Assembly (NCBI GenBank): GCA_963848085.1 | Contig: CAWKCE010000004.1 | Location: forward strand, 248,001 to 312,000 | DNA from: CAWKCE01 sp032127035 | Lineage (GTDB): Bacteria > Actinomycetota > Actinomycetes > JAHEKZ01 | Direction: 5' to 3' | DNA: 64,000 bases | Part shown: positions 51,598 through 62,726 of the stretch, in pieces | Numbering within the stretch: the first letter of the stretch is position 1 | Layout of the letters: every line of letters starts with the position of its first letter | Position numbers and translations under genes: made by a program | Notes under the pieces: model-generated | Told to the model about the DNA's origin: nothing | Seen by the model: only the letters and a program-made list of their open reading frames with translations | Database searches by the model: none

Positions 51598-52239
51598 CTA
51601 GTGCTCCACCTCGGGGGGCTGAATCAGCCCCATCCGCAGGGCCGCCATGATGGCTTGAGCCCGGTTCCCGGCGCCGAGCTTCTCGTAGAGCTTCGAGATA
51701 TGGGTCTTGGTCGTGGACTCGCTGATGAACAGCCGGCGGGAGATCTGTGCCACCCCGAAACCTTCGGCGAGCAGGTCAAGGACCTCCTTCTCGCGCGGCG
51801 ACAGCTGGGGACCGGACGGGCTCATGCGCCGCTTCATCGCCTCGCCCAGGTCCGGAGCGGTGAAGGAACGCGGCGAGCGGGCCGCCTGTCGGGCAGCTGC
51901 CAGGACCTCGTCCGCCGGGGCGTCTTTCGGGACGAAGGCGGAGGCGCCGGCATCGAGGGCAGCGAACAAGTGCTCGTCGCCGGCATACATCGTGAGCACG
52001 ACGAGCCCGAGGTCCGGGTGAGCGGTGCGCGCCTGCCGTACCGCGTCGATGCCGCTGCCGTCCGGCAGGCGGACGTCGAAGATGACGACGTCCGGGGAGG
52101 AGTCTGCGATTCGGCTCATGGCCTCGGCCACGCTGCCGGCTTCGGCCGCGACCTCGAAGTCCGCCTCGCGCTCGAGGGCGCGCCGCAGCCCTTGCCGGAT
52201 CAGCTCGTGGTCATCGACCAGCAGCACGCGGATCGTCAT
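51598..52239 (-). CDS. NarL/LuxR-family response regulator
   Basis: About 213 aa. Receiver: VLLVDDHELIRQGL (acidic pair), IFDVRLPDGSG (phospho-Asp), LTMYAG (Thr), FVPKDAP (Lys). C-terminal LuxR HTH: LSPREKEVLDLLAEGFGVAQISRRLFISESTTKTHISKLYEKLG, with the recognition helix STTKTHISKLYEKL. ATG 52239 has AAAGG, and overlaps the kinase gene by about 29 bp. With the broken kinase next to it and the flp pilin downstream, it may control pilus expression (inference). Confidence 0.92.
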   Translation of the reverse strand: MTIRVLLVDDHELIRQGLRRALEREADFEVAAEAGSVAEAMSRIADSSPDVVIFDVRLPDGSGIDAVRQARTAHPDLGLVVLTMYAGDEHLFAALDAGASAFVPKDAPADEVLAAARQAARSPRSFTAPDLGEAMKRRMSPSGPQLSPREKEVLDLLAEGFGVAQISRRLFISESTTKTHISKLYEKLGAGNRAQAIMAALRMGLIQPPEVEH

Positions 52240-53838
52240 GCGGACGCCTTTCACTGTCAGGCACGGTGGTCAGCTCCACCACTGTGCCGCCTCCGTCACG
52301 GGGGCCGATCGTGAGCTTCCCCCCGATGCGCGACGCGCGCTCGGCCATGATGTCGAATCCGTAGCTGTCGTGCCTCCCCGGGCCTAGCCCGCCGCCGTCA
52401 TCCGCCACGCGCAGGACGGCGTTTGGTGGGTCGATGCGGCATGACACCCAGAGGTTCTCGGCGCCGGCATGCTTGCGCGCGTTGGCGATGGCCTCCTGGG
52501 CCACGCGGAGAAGCTCGGTCTCGGTCTCGACGCGAAGCCGGCCCGGCGTCTCGGCCAGCTCCAGGTGCACAGTGAGGCCGGACTGCGAGCCCACTGCCCG
52601 GGCGTGGTCAGCGAGTACCGCATTCAGGCTCATGCCCGGGCCGAGATCGGTCCGCAGGTCGAAGATCGACAGGCGCAGCTCGGTGATGATGCGGGTGATC
52701 TCCCCGCGCAGCTCGCGCAGCGCGCTGGCAACCTCGGGTCGATCTCCGGCTGAGTCGGCGCTCAGCTCATCCACGGCGTAGCCCAGGACGGCCAGCTCCT
52801 GGGCGATGCCGTCATGGATCTCTCGGGCGACGCGGCGCCGCTCCTCGGTGGTCGCAAGCACTCGGACCTCGTCGAACAGGAGGGCAGCGTCAATGCGAGC
52901 CGCACCCTCGCCGAGGACCTGCGTGGCTGCCGTCACCTCGGCGACCTCGAAACCGCCGGATGCGCGTTCTAGCCCCACCAGTCCGACCGTGCGATCCCCG
53001 TGCCGCAACGGGACAACCAGCGAGCACAAGCTGGCGTCTCCGGTGAAGCCGGTCGGTGAGCGGTGCGGCTCGCCCGTGCGCCAGGCAGCGGCCCAGGTCG
53101 TGTCCGCGGTCAGATCCGGCTGCCAGCCCGGTCTGGGGGTCGCGCTCGGCCGCGAGAAGGACCAGGCGGCCGCCCGGGGAGCGGACGAAGACGGTCCCAC
53201 TGTCGAAGGGGCACACGACCTGGAGCGACTCCAGCTCGGCGCGGGCCAGCGAAACCGCGTCCAGGCCGCCGGACAGCTGTCGCGACACGTCGCGCAGCTG
53301 GCCCAGGAGTCGCGAGGCCTGGGCGTAGCTCTCTGCGTCCGACGACCGCTGGGTCTGTACGCGGCGAAGCCAGGCACCGAGGAGGCCCACAGACAGGGCC
53401 AGGAGCGACCACTGGGCCACGTCGACGAGGTAGCCGTTGTCGTCGAGTCCATTGGGCGCCAGCAGCCCGCGAGACAGCAAGACGACGGCACCGGCACCTG
53501 CTGTGACGACGGCCATCGTCCACCCGCTCAGCAGGCCGGCTGATAGCGCTGGAACGACCAGGTAGGGGAGGAGCGCCTGGTCGTAGGGCTGGGTGCTCGC
53601 CACGATGGCCGCGGCGATCGCCTCCTCTGCGACGGGTCGCCACTGGCGGATCGTCCGGTTCGTAACCGGGAGCACGGCAGCTACGCGCCAGCAGGCTCAG
53701 CAGGAGGAGTGAGAGCGGATGCTCGGAGCCGCTGCCGGTGAGAACGGTCAGGACGAAGACCAGCGCCAGAACGGCTGCGCGCGCGCCCACCTCTACCCGC
53801 TGGTGGTCGATCTGGGTGAAGACCCGGTCCCCGCTCAC
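52211..53838 (-). pseudogene. GAF-containing sensor histidine kinase, frameshifted twice
   Basis: Three consecutive frames join into one NarX/LiaS-like protein. Part 1 (from GTG 53838): VEVGARAAVLALVFVLTVLTG and more TM helices. A +1 shift near 53695 leads to part 2, the rest of the TM region (LLSRGLLAPNGLDDNG) and the start of a GAF domain. A +1 shift near 53120 leads to part 3: GAF end, HisKA_3 box RRVAREIHDGIAQEL with the phospho-His, and HATPase with RVAQEAIANARKHAG and DDGGGLGPGRHDSYGFDIMAERA. Domain order is complete, so the gene was recently intact, or the breaks are sequence errors. Confidence 0.75.
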
Positions 53839-53951
53839 AGCAGGCACGGTGTCACATGCCTGAGGCCGATTCCACGACCGAGGCGGAGTCTGTCCGCAGA
53901 CCGGGTGAGATCTGTCAGAGTCGGCAACATCGGAGGGCGCGCTGTGCTCCA
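53839..53951. other. Divergent promoter gap between the kinase and the RecA-fold ATPase
   Basis: 113 bp. A GGAGGG lies about 15 bp before the plus-strand ATG. No clear TAnnnT hexamer at the usual distance was seen on either strand. Confidence 0.4.
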
Positions 53952-54962
53952 ATGCTGGCCATGGGAGACCAGTTCCAGCCGTTGAGCGAGGTGCTCGCCG
54001 ACGCAGACCGTCAGCTCGTCGCAGGATCGACCGCGGCGTCACGCGTGACCCACACCGGGTTCACCCCGCTGGACACCTATCTCGGTGGCGGGTTCCGCTC
54101 GGGTGAGCTCGCCTTGCTCGGTGGGCCCCAGGGTCTGGGCAAGACGACGATGGCCCTGCAGATGCTGCGGAACGTGGTCGCGGCCGGCGGCGTCGGCGTC
54201 TACTTCTCGTTCGAGCATGACTCGCCCACCCTGCTCGAACGCTTGATCGGGATCGAGGCTGGCGTTCGGCACGGGATCGATGCCGTTCAGCTTCGCCGGA
54301 TCCGCGAGTCCATGGAGAACCTGGACGGTGGAAGCGGCACCCTGGCCGATCGGCTGGCGGCGACACCCGGCGGTATGGAAGCTGTCCGTGCCGTGGAGAG
54401 CTACGCCCACCGCTTCCTCATCCACCGGTCCAGCGGCGGCGGAACCGACCTCGGCGTGATCAGCCAGCTGACCGAGCAGGCGGTGGGACAAGCGGACGGG
54501 CCGGTGCTCGTTGTTGTGGACTACCTGCAGAAGGTGCCCGTCCTTGACCGGGTCCCGACTGAGGAGGACCGCATCACTCTGGTGGCTCAGGGTCTGAAGG
54601 ACCTGGCCCTGAACCTCGATGTGCCGGTGCTGGCGATCGTTGCCTCGGACAAGGAGGGCATCACCGGAGGGCGCCGGATGCGGCTTTACCACATGCGTGG
54701 AGCGGCTGCCCTGGCGTACGAGGCTGACGTCGTGCTCGTGATGAACGACAAGTACGACGTCGTCGCTCGGCACCATCTGGTCTTCGATGTGGGCAACGCC
54801 GAGCGGTTCCGCAACTTCGTCGTCGTCAGTCTGGAGAAGAACCGAACCGGGCTGGACCGGATCGACCTGGAGTTCCGCAAGCGTTTCGAGCAGGGCCGGT
54901 TCGACGACGAAGGCGTTCCTGTCTCCGAGCAGCTGGTCGACGAGCGGGTCTTCGTCGAGTAG
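53952..54962 (+). CDS. RecA-fold (DnaB C-terminal-like) ATPase
   Basis: About 336 aa. Single RecA-like core: FTPLDTYLGGGFRSGELALLGGPQGLGKTTMALQMLR, with Walker A GGPQGLGKTT; VLVVVDYLQKVPVL is the Walker B plus the DnaB-type DYLQ; GAAALAYEADVVLVM and VVVSLEKNRTG are the motif 4 and Arg-finger-like ends. It lacks the DnaB N-terminal domain. This matches a DnaB/RadA-like orphan family. Start is ATG 53952 or 53961. It sits on the strand opposite the Tad genes; a direct link to pili is not shown. Confidence 0.8.
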   Translation: MLAMGDQFQPLSEVLADADRQLVAGSTAASRVTHTGFTPLDTYLGGGFRSGELALLGGPQGLGKTTMALQMLRNVVAAGGVGVYFSFEHDSPTLLERLIGIEAGVRHGIDAVQLRRIRESMENLDGGSGTLADRLAATPGGMEAVRAVESYAHRFLIHRSSGGGTDLGVISQLTEQAVGQADGPVLVVVDYLQKVPVLDRVPTEEDRITLVAQGLKDLALNLDVPVLAIVASDKEGITGGRRMRLYHMRGAAALAYEADVVLVMNDKYDVVARHHLVFDVGNAERFRNFVVVSLEKNRTGLDRIDLEFRKRFEQGRFDDEGVPVSEQLVDERVFVE

Positions 54963-54963
54963 A

Positions 54964-54991
54964 CCTGCCTCGCGTCGCTACGGCGAGCAGG
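54964..54991. terminator. Bidirectional hairpin between convergent genes
   Basis: CCTGC...GCAGG and TCGC...GCGA stems centred at about 54978, between the stops of the ATPase gene and the receiver-GAF gene. Confidence 0.5.
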
Positions 54992-54994
54992 CCG

Positions 54995-57223
<2,229 letters not shown>

Positions 57224-57224
57224 G

Positions 57225-59183
57225 TCACACCTCCACCTTGACGACCTTGCGGAGCCAGAGGCTGCCGATGACGAGCAGCAGCACTCCGCAGCCAATCAGG
57301 ACCCAGCCGACGAACGTCTCGATCAGGGGCTGGAGGTAGTCGGGTCGGACGAACACCAGGTACGCGGCAAACGCCACTGGGAGCATGCCGAGGATCCACG
57401 CCGAGAGCCGGCCTTCCGCGGACAGCACCTGTACCTGCCGGCGTAGGCGCTCCCGCTCCCGCAGGGTGTCGCCCACAGTGGTGAGCACCTCGGCGAGGTT
57501 TCCACCGACCTCGCGCTGGATTCGGATCGCCATGACGACCCAGGCAAAGTCCTGGCTCTTCATCCGCACCGCGATGCCGTCCAGTGCGTCCTCGACGGTG
57601 ACGCCGAGCCGGGTCTCGACCAGCGCCCGGTTGAACTCGCTCGAGATGGGGGGTCGACCCTCGCGGACGACGGTGTCGATCGCCTGCGGCATCGAGTAGC
57701 CGGCCGACAGGCTCCCGGCGATGAGCTGCAGCGTGTCAGGCAGAGCGGCCAGGAAGGCTTTGCTCCGGTTGCTCTCCTTTGTCGACAGGTAGAGCCCGGG
57801 CCCGACAAATCCGAGGAGCAGACCGAGCAAGGTCGGAATGACCCGGAAGTCGAACAGGAACATGAAGAACAGGCCCGATGTGACCATGATGCCGATGTGG
57901 ATGAGCAACCACTCAGGGGCCTTGAGAGGCACTCCCGCGGCTTCGAGCCGGCCGCCGACGACAGACTCGAGATCTCGTCGTGCGACGACTCTCCCCGCGA
58001 ACTCGACCGCGCTGCGGGCTACCTGCGTGTCCCCGAGGACGGTGGTCTCCCGCTCCTTGGCAGGGCCCTTGCTGCCCATGGTGTAGACCGCGAGGCTGCG
58101 GCGCATCCGGGAGCCGCCGGCCGTGTCTCCGCTGCGGGCGGCGGAGGTCGCGACGAAGACCAGGATCAGCAGGGCGACGAAGATGCCGGCGAGGGCCACC
58201 CAGATGTTGTCCTGAACGAAGGTGGCGAGGGAGCTCGGCGGTGGCACGGGCGTCGGCGCGTACTGGTCGGGGTTGCCGCTGGCGCCAGTGGAAGCGAGCG
58301 GCACCGTCGCCGAGTCCTGCACGGGGACGCCTCCGACGGACATCGACACCTCGACGGTGGCCGATCCGGTGGTCAGGTCCGCCGGGAGGGTGCCAACGAC
58401 GACGTACCGGTTGGCGATGTCGGTTGCAGCGGCGTCGAAGACGGCCGCCAGCTGGTCTGCGTTGGCTGCGTCGCTGACCGTGCCGCCGGTGGCGGAGCTG
58501 ATCTGGTTCAGGGCCGCGACCTGCGCGCCGTTGCCTCCGAAGGCGACTGAGTCGAACACTGCGCCGGAGCGTTTGGCGGCCCTGGCTGCCTCTTCCACGG
58601 TTGACTGGCTGCCGCGGTCGGCGCCGTCGGACAAGACCACGGCCGTCCCGACGTCGGCCGAGCCGAACTGGTCGCTGGTGAGGATGACCGCGTCGTAGAG
58701 CGTGGTCGCGCCTTCAGTCGAGACCTCGAGTCCCTGCACCGTGTCGGCGACTGTCCGGTGGTCGGTGGTCGGTGCGACGCGGATTCGGGTCTGGCTGTCG
58801 AACGTCACCAAGCCGACGCGAACCGCATCGGGTACCTGGTCGAGGAAGCCGACCGCCGCCGCCTTCGCGTCAAGGATCTTGTCGCCGGTCATCGACCGGC
58901 TGGTGTCCAGCACGAGGATCGCCACCTGGTCGATCTGGACCTGGTCCGCGGCAAGCGTCGCCTCGGCGGGGACGTCTGCACCGTTGACGGACATGGTGAC
59001 GCTGCCCGGGTCGGGTTCGGTACCCGGCTCGATATCGGCCACCTCGACGACGGCGCGAAGCTGGTCTCCCTCGGAGGTCAGCCCGACGATGTCCGCCGAC
59101 GGCGTGGCCCACGCCACTCCCGCAGGGAGGAGCAGCGCGATGAGAACGCCACCCGCGATGCGCGGGAGCAGCCGTCGAGTCAT
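57225..59183 (-). CDS. tadB: von Willebrand A domain fused to TadB (GspF family)
   Basis: 652 aa, about twice the usual TadB size. Signal peptide or first TM (ALLLPAGVAWA), then a VWA domain (about 85-260) with an intact metal-binding DTSRSM (MIDAS DxSxS), STEGATTLYDAV and VVLSDGADRGSQSTVEEA. One TM follows (IWVALAGIFVALLILVFV), then the TadB part with LPDTLQLIAGSLSAGYSMPQAIDTVV and RIQREVGGNLAEVLTTVGDTL, ending in two TMs. The MIDAS predicts binding of an extracellular ligand or another pilus part. ATG overlaps the tadA stop. Confidence 0.93.
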   Translation of the reverse strand: MTRRLLPRIAGGVLIALLLPAGVAWATPSADIVGLTSEGDQLRAVVEVADIEPGTEPDPGSVTMSVNGADVPAEATLAADQVQIDQVAILVLDTSRSMTGDKILDAKAAAVGFLDQVPDAVRVGLVTFDSQTRIRVAPTTDHRTVADTVQGLEVSTEGATTLYDAVILTSDQFGSADVGTAVVLSDGADRGSQSTVEEAARAAKRSGAVFDSVAFGGNGAQVAALNQISSATGGTVSDAANADQLAAVFDAAATDIANRYVVVGTLPADLTTGSATVEVSMSVGGVPVQDSATVPLASTGASGNPDQYAPTPVPPPSSLATFVQDNIWVALAGIFVALLILVFVATSAARSGDTAGGSRMRRSLAVYTMGSKGPAKERETTVLGDTQVARSAVEFAGRVVARRDLESVVGGRLEAAGVPLKAPEWLLIHIGIMVTSGLFFMFLFDFRVIPTLLGLLLGFVGPGLYLSTKESNRSKAFLAALPDTLQLIAGSLSAGYSMPQAIDTVVREGRPPISSEFNRALVETRLGVTVEDALDGIAVRMKSQDFAWVVMAIRIQREVGGNLAEVLTTVGDTLRERERLRRQVQVLSAEGRLSAWILGMLPVAFAAYLVFVRPDYLQPLIETFVGWVLIGCGVLLLVIGSLWLRKVVKVEV

Positions 59184-60571
59184 CGGTTCGCGAACTTCTC
59201 GAAGGCAAACACCTGCGGGTCGAGGTGCACCCCGCTCGCCGCCAGCTTGTCGAGGAACTTCGGGCGAAGCCCCGTGGACTTCAGCTGCCCGAGCGAGCGG
59301 CCCTCGTCGTCGAACCCCATTCCGTGGTCGTACAGGAACAGGTCCTGCATGGTGATGATGTCGCCCTCCATGCCGACGACCTCGGTCACGTGTGTGATGT
59401 GGCGCGTGCCGTCCTTGAACCGAGCCTGCTGGACCACCAGGTCGATGGCACTGGAGACCTGCTCCCGGATGGCCCGGACCGGCAGATCGACGCCGGCCAT
59501 GAGGACCATGGTCTCCACGCGAGCCAAGACGTCGCGCGGCGAGTTTGCGTGCACGGTGCAGATCGACCCGTCGTGGCCGGTGTTCATGGCCTGGAGCATG
59601 TCGAGTGCGGCGGCGTCGCGGACCTCGCCGACGACGATGCGGTCGGGGCGCATGCGGAGCGCGTTGCGGACCAGGTCGCGGACCTTGACCTCACCGCGAC
59701 CCTCGATGTTCGGAGGACGGGCCTCCAGGCGCAGCACGTGGTTCTGGTGGAGCTGGAGCTCCGCGGCGTCCTCGATCGTGATGATGCGTTCGTCGTCCGG
59801 GATGAAGGACGACAGCACGTTGAGGGTCGTTGTCTTCCCGGCGCCGGTTCCTCCGGAGACCAGTACGTTCAGGCGGCCGCGGACGCACAGGGTCAGGAAG
59901 TCGGCCACGGTCCGGCTGACGGAGCCGAAGCCGATCAGGTCCTCGATCATGTACGGGTCGGAGGCGAACTTGCGGATCGTCAGCATGGAGCCGTCAAGAG
60001 CCAGGGGAGGCACGACAGCGTTGACCCGGCTGCCGTCGGGGAGACGGGCATCCACCATGGGGCTGGACTCGTCGACCCGACGGCCGACCCGCGCGACGAT
60101 CTTGTCCACCGTCCGCCGCAGGTGAGCCTCGTCGACGAAGCCGGCGTCGGTCTTGTAGAGCTTGCCGGCGCGCTCAATCCAGATGTCGTTAGCGCCGTTG
60201 ACCATGACCTCGGTGATGTCGCTGTCTCTCAGGTACGGCTCCAGCGGCCCGTAGCCCAAGATGTCGTCGGCGATGTCCTGGGCGATGCGGGCCCGGTCGG
60301 CTGTCGTGAGCGGGGTGTCCTCCTGGCTGAGCACCTCCTGCAGTGTCTGCCGGACCTTCTGCTCCAGCTCGCCCTGGGTCAGCCGGGAGTCGTAGAGCTT
60401 GGGGCCGAGGCTGTCGAGCAGGGCCTGGTGGACGGTCCGCTTGAGGTCGGCGAACGGGTCGGCAGCACGGGTCCGCGTGAACTGGCTCCCGGACATTGAG
60501 TCTTCGCTGGAGGCTGGCTCGACGGGAACCTGCTGGCGGCGAGCTTCGGCGATGCGGTCGGCCAGGCTCAT
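59180..60571 (-). CDS. tadA: Tad pilus assembly ATPase TadA/CpaF
   Basis: About 463 aa secretion ATPase powering pilus extension and perhaps retraction. Walker A LVSGGTGAGKTTTLNVL, Asp box IITIEDAAELQL, Walker B RIVVGEVRDAAALDML, His box NTGHDGSICTVHANSP. N-terminal GYGPLEPYLRDSDITEVMVNG is the family lead. ATG 60571 overlaps the cpaE-like stop as ATGA; the open frame to 60862 is a shadow. Confidence 0.96.
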   Translation of the reverse strand: MSLADRIAEARRQQVPVEPASSEDSMSGSQFTRTRAADPFADLKRTVHQALLDSLGPKLYDSRLTQGELEQKVRQTLQEVLSQEDTPLTTADRARIAQDIADDILGYGPLEPYLRDSDITEVMVNGANDIWIERAGKLYKTDAGFVDEAHLRRTVDKIVARVGRRVDESSPMVDARLPDGSRVNAVVPPLALDGSMLTIRKFASDPYMIEDLIGFGSVSRTVADFLTLCVRGRLNVLVSGGTGAGKTTTLNVLSSFIPDDERIITIEDAAELQLHQNHVLRLEARPPNIEGRGEVKVRDLVRNALRMRPDRIVVGEVRDAAALDMLQAMNTGHDGSICTVHANSPRDVLARVETMVLMAGVDLPVRAIREQVSSAIDLVVQQARFKDGTRHITHVTEVVGMEGDIITMQDLFLYDHGMGFDDEGRSLGQLKSTGLRPKFLDKLAASGVHLDPQVFAFEKFANR

Positions 60572-61770
60572 GACGTCTTCGCCTTTCTCCGGAGAAAGCC
60601 TCGCCGGTCGGCACGCAGGTCGGCGGGGATCGAGCTCTCGGCCCGGTTGACTGGGACCACGTTTCGCTGCGCGAACTGCTTGATGGCGAGGCTGACCGGG
60701 TGTTTCGGGTCGTCGAGGACGATCGGGACCCCCCGGTTGATGGACGCGGGGACGTCCCGCGAGGACGGGATCTGGGCCGAGATCGGGACCTTGAGGGTCT
60801 TCTCGACCTCGTTGAGGGCCAGGCCCACCTTGGAGTCGGCCCGGTTCAGCACGACCGCCCACTTCTCGCGCGGGTAGTTCAGCAGGGCCAGCGTTTCCAG
60901 CGTCAGCTTGAGGTTCTTCAGCGCCGGAATGTCCAGAGTGGCGATCAGAGCGATGAGGTCACTGCGGTCGAAAGCGGCAAGGACCTGGTCGTCGAACGCG
61001 GGCGGGGTGTCGACGACCACGAACTCGAATCGTTCGCGGAGCAGGTCGAGGATGCGTCCGACGAGCTCGGCAGAGATACCCGTGGCCCCGGGCTCAACGG
61101 GTGCCACGAGGGTCGTGAGGCCGGGGGAGTGCGGCGTGAGCAGGGAGTCGACCGCGTCGGCATCGAGCTTGACGCCCAGCGCGACGGCGTCCGCAATGGT
61201 GTGCGAGGGGAAGATCTGCAGCGCGATCGCGACGTCGCCGAACGAGAGGTCGAGGTCCACCAGGCAGACCTGGTGCCGTCCGTTGTCGGCCAGGGACGCT
61301 GCCAGGTTCGTCGCCAGGGTGGTCTTGCCGCACCCTCCCTTGGCGGAGAACACCGTGATCAGCGAGCCGCGCCCCTCCGTGCCCTCGGGAGGTTCGTTCC
61401 CTGGCACTTGGTCACGCAGGGCGCGAGCGAGCTCGCGAACCCGAGTCACTGCCGCGTTCAGCCCCGCGAGGTCGCGCTCCTCGACCACCTCGCGAACGCC
61501 GGCGCGCAGCGCGTCGGCGAGGACGGAGGTATCGACTCGCCGACGCACCAGAACCACGCCGAGGCTCGGGCGGTTGAGACGCATATTGACGGCGAGGTCG
61601 AGCGCGCTTTCCAGATCGACGTGGGCGCCGACGACGACGGCGTCCTCGCCCAGGTGGCCGTCGAGGTGACGGCGGAGGGCGTCGACGTTGGGCAGCACGA
61701 CGGCCTCGGTGCCCAGCGCCGCCTGCAGCGTCTGGGCCCCAGTGTGGTCGTAGTCGACGATGACGGTCAT
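60568..61770 (-). CDS. cpaE: CpaE/TadZ-like ParA-type ATPase
   Basis: 400 aa. An N-terminal receiver-like domain (about 1-120) precedes a MinD/ParA ATPase with the deviant Walker A FSAKGGCGKTTLATNLA (signature Lys), LVDLDLSFGDVAIALQ and VVVDTPPAFDDQVL. CpaE/TadZ places the pilus machine at the pole. It overlaps the SAF-domain gene stop as ATGA. The same pseudo-receiver type appears at the start of the receiver-GAF gene in this operon. Confidence 0.92.
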   Translation of the reverse strand: MTVIVDYDHTGAQTLQAALGTEAVVLPNVDALRRHLDGHLGEDAVVVGAHVDLESALDLAVNMRLNRPSLGVVLVRRRVDTSVLADALRAGVREVVEERDLAGLNAAVTRVRELARALRDQVPGNEPPEGTEGRGSLITVFSAKGGCGKTTLATNLAASLADNGRHQVCLVDLDLSFGDVAIALQIFPSHTIADAVALGVKLDADAVDSLLTPHSPGLTTLVAPVEPGATGISAELVGRILDLLRERFEFVVVDTPPAFDDQVLAAFDRSDLIALIATLDIPALKNLKLTLETLALLNYPREKWAVVLNRADSKVGLALNEVEKTLKVPISAQIPSSRDVPASINRGVPIVLDDPKHPVSLAIKQFAQRNVVPVNRAESSIPADLRADRRGFLRRKAKTS

Positions 61771-62501
61771 CGGCCGAAAAGGTTTCCGCTGCTTGTGGGC
61801 TTGGCCGGCCGGACCTGGGAGCTGTCGTTGAGCAGGCCGAAGTAGAGGTCACCTTGGCTCTGCGCGTAGATGATCTTCTGCGAGTCCGACTGGGACAGCG
61901 CCAAGGTCAGGATCGCGCGCGAGATCTCCTCGACGTTCTGGTCCCCGGTGTCCTGGGTGGTCGTGACGGTCGAGACCGTGGTCGGTCCGACGGCGATCAC
62001 CGTGGAGCGCGACAGCAGAAGCTGGGTCTTCGGGTTGCCCGCGGCGTCCTCCAGCGTCACGAAGACCGCGACTTCGGAACCCGGAGCCACGAAGCCGGCG
62101 ACTCGGTTCGGGTCACCCAGCTCCACGGCTATCGCGAGCTCGTCCTTCGGGATGGCCAGGCCCCCGCCCGCTTGTCCGGGAGCGCCGAACATCTGGGTGA
62201 GGATCGCCTGACCCGGAAACACCGGGGCCAGGGCCACCAGGCTGGAGATGGCCGCCGGATCGCTGATGGCGCCGTCGGGGATGGTCTGGTCCTGCCACTC
62301 CTGGGTCTCGAACGAGCCCGCCTCGGCAGCAGCCTCGGACGTGGTGCCCGCTGGGATGGTGGCAGTCGCGATGAGCACGGTCTTGAACTGCGCGCCCTCA
62401 TCCTCGCTGGTTGTGTAGTTGTTGATGAAGATGAACACCATCGCGGTGCCCAACGCAGCCACGACCAGCGCGGCGATGAGCAGAACAGTTCGACGTCCCA
62501 T
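61767..62501 (-). CDS. cpaB: Flp pilus assembly protein CpaB (SAF domain)
   Basis: 244 aa. N-terminal TM anchor (VLLIAALVVAALGTAMVFIFI), then a SAF/AFP-III-like domain with VLIATATIPAGTTSEAA and VFPGQAILTQMF, then the RcpC/CpaB C-terminal region with VAVFVTLEDA and VSTVTTTQDTG. Likely a periplasm-side part of the pilus channel. First gene of the assembly operon cpaB-cpaE-tadA-tadB-tadC-GAF; ATG has AGAGGA upstream. Confidence 0.9.
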   Translation of the reverse strand: MGRRTVLLIAALVVAALGTAMVFIFINNYTTSEDEGAQFKTVLIATATIPAGTTSEAAAEAGSFETQEWQDQTIPDGAISDPAAISSLVALAPVFPGQAILTQMFGAPGQAGGGLAIPKDELAIAVELGDPNRVAGFVAPGSEVAVFVTLEDAAGNPKTQLLLSRSTVIAVGPTTVSTVTTTQDTGDQNVEEISRAILTLALSQSDSQKIIYAQSQGDLYFGLLNDSSQVRPAKPTSSGNLFGR

Positions 62502-62726
62502 GAGTCCTCTATCGGAGCAGACGGTGGCCAGTTGAGCGGGTACCTGCCGAGAGGCCGGCTCCGGGGCGTGCCAGGCTGCGTTGACGGTGAGTTGTCACGC
62601 TGCGCCTCCCCCGAGTCGCCCCTCCGAGAACGGGATTTCCCCGTCGACTGCGCATCGTGCCACGCCCCCCTGTTCGTTACGCTCCGGGGTGTCCGAATCG
62701 CAAATCACCCATTTGGAGCAGACCGC
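62502..62726. other. Intergenic region upstream of the Tad operon
   Basis: 225 bp. Contains a TTCGTTACG block (62673-62681) also seen upstream of two other surface genes, and probably the Tad operon promoter. No coding frame with good codon use and no terminator hairpin was seen. Confidence 0.4.
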
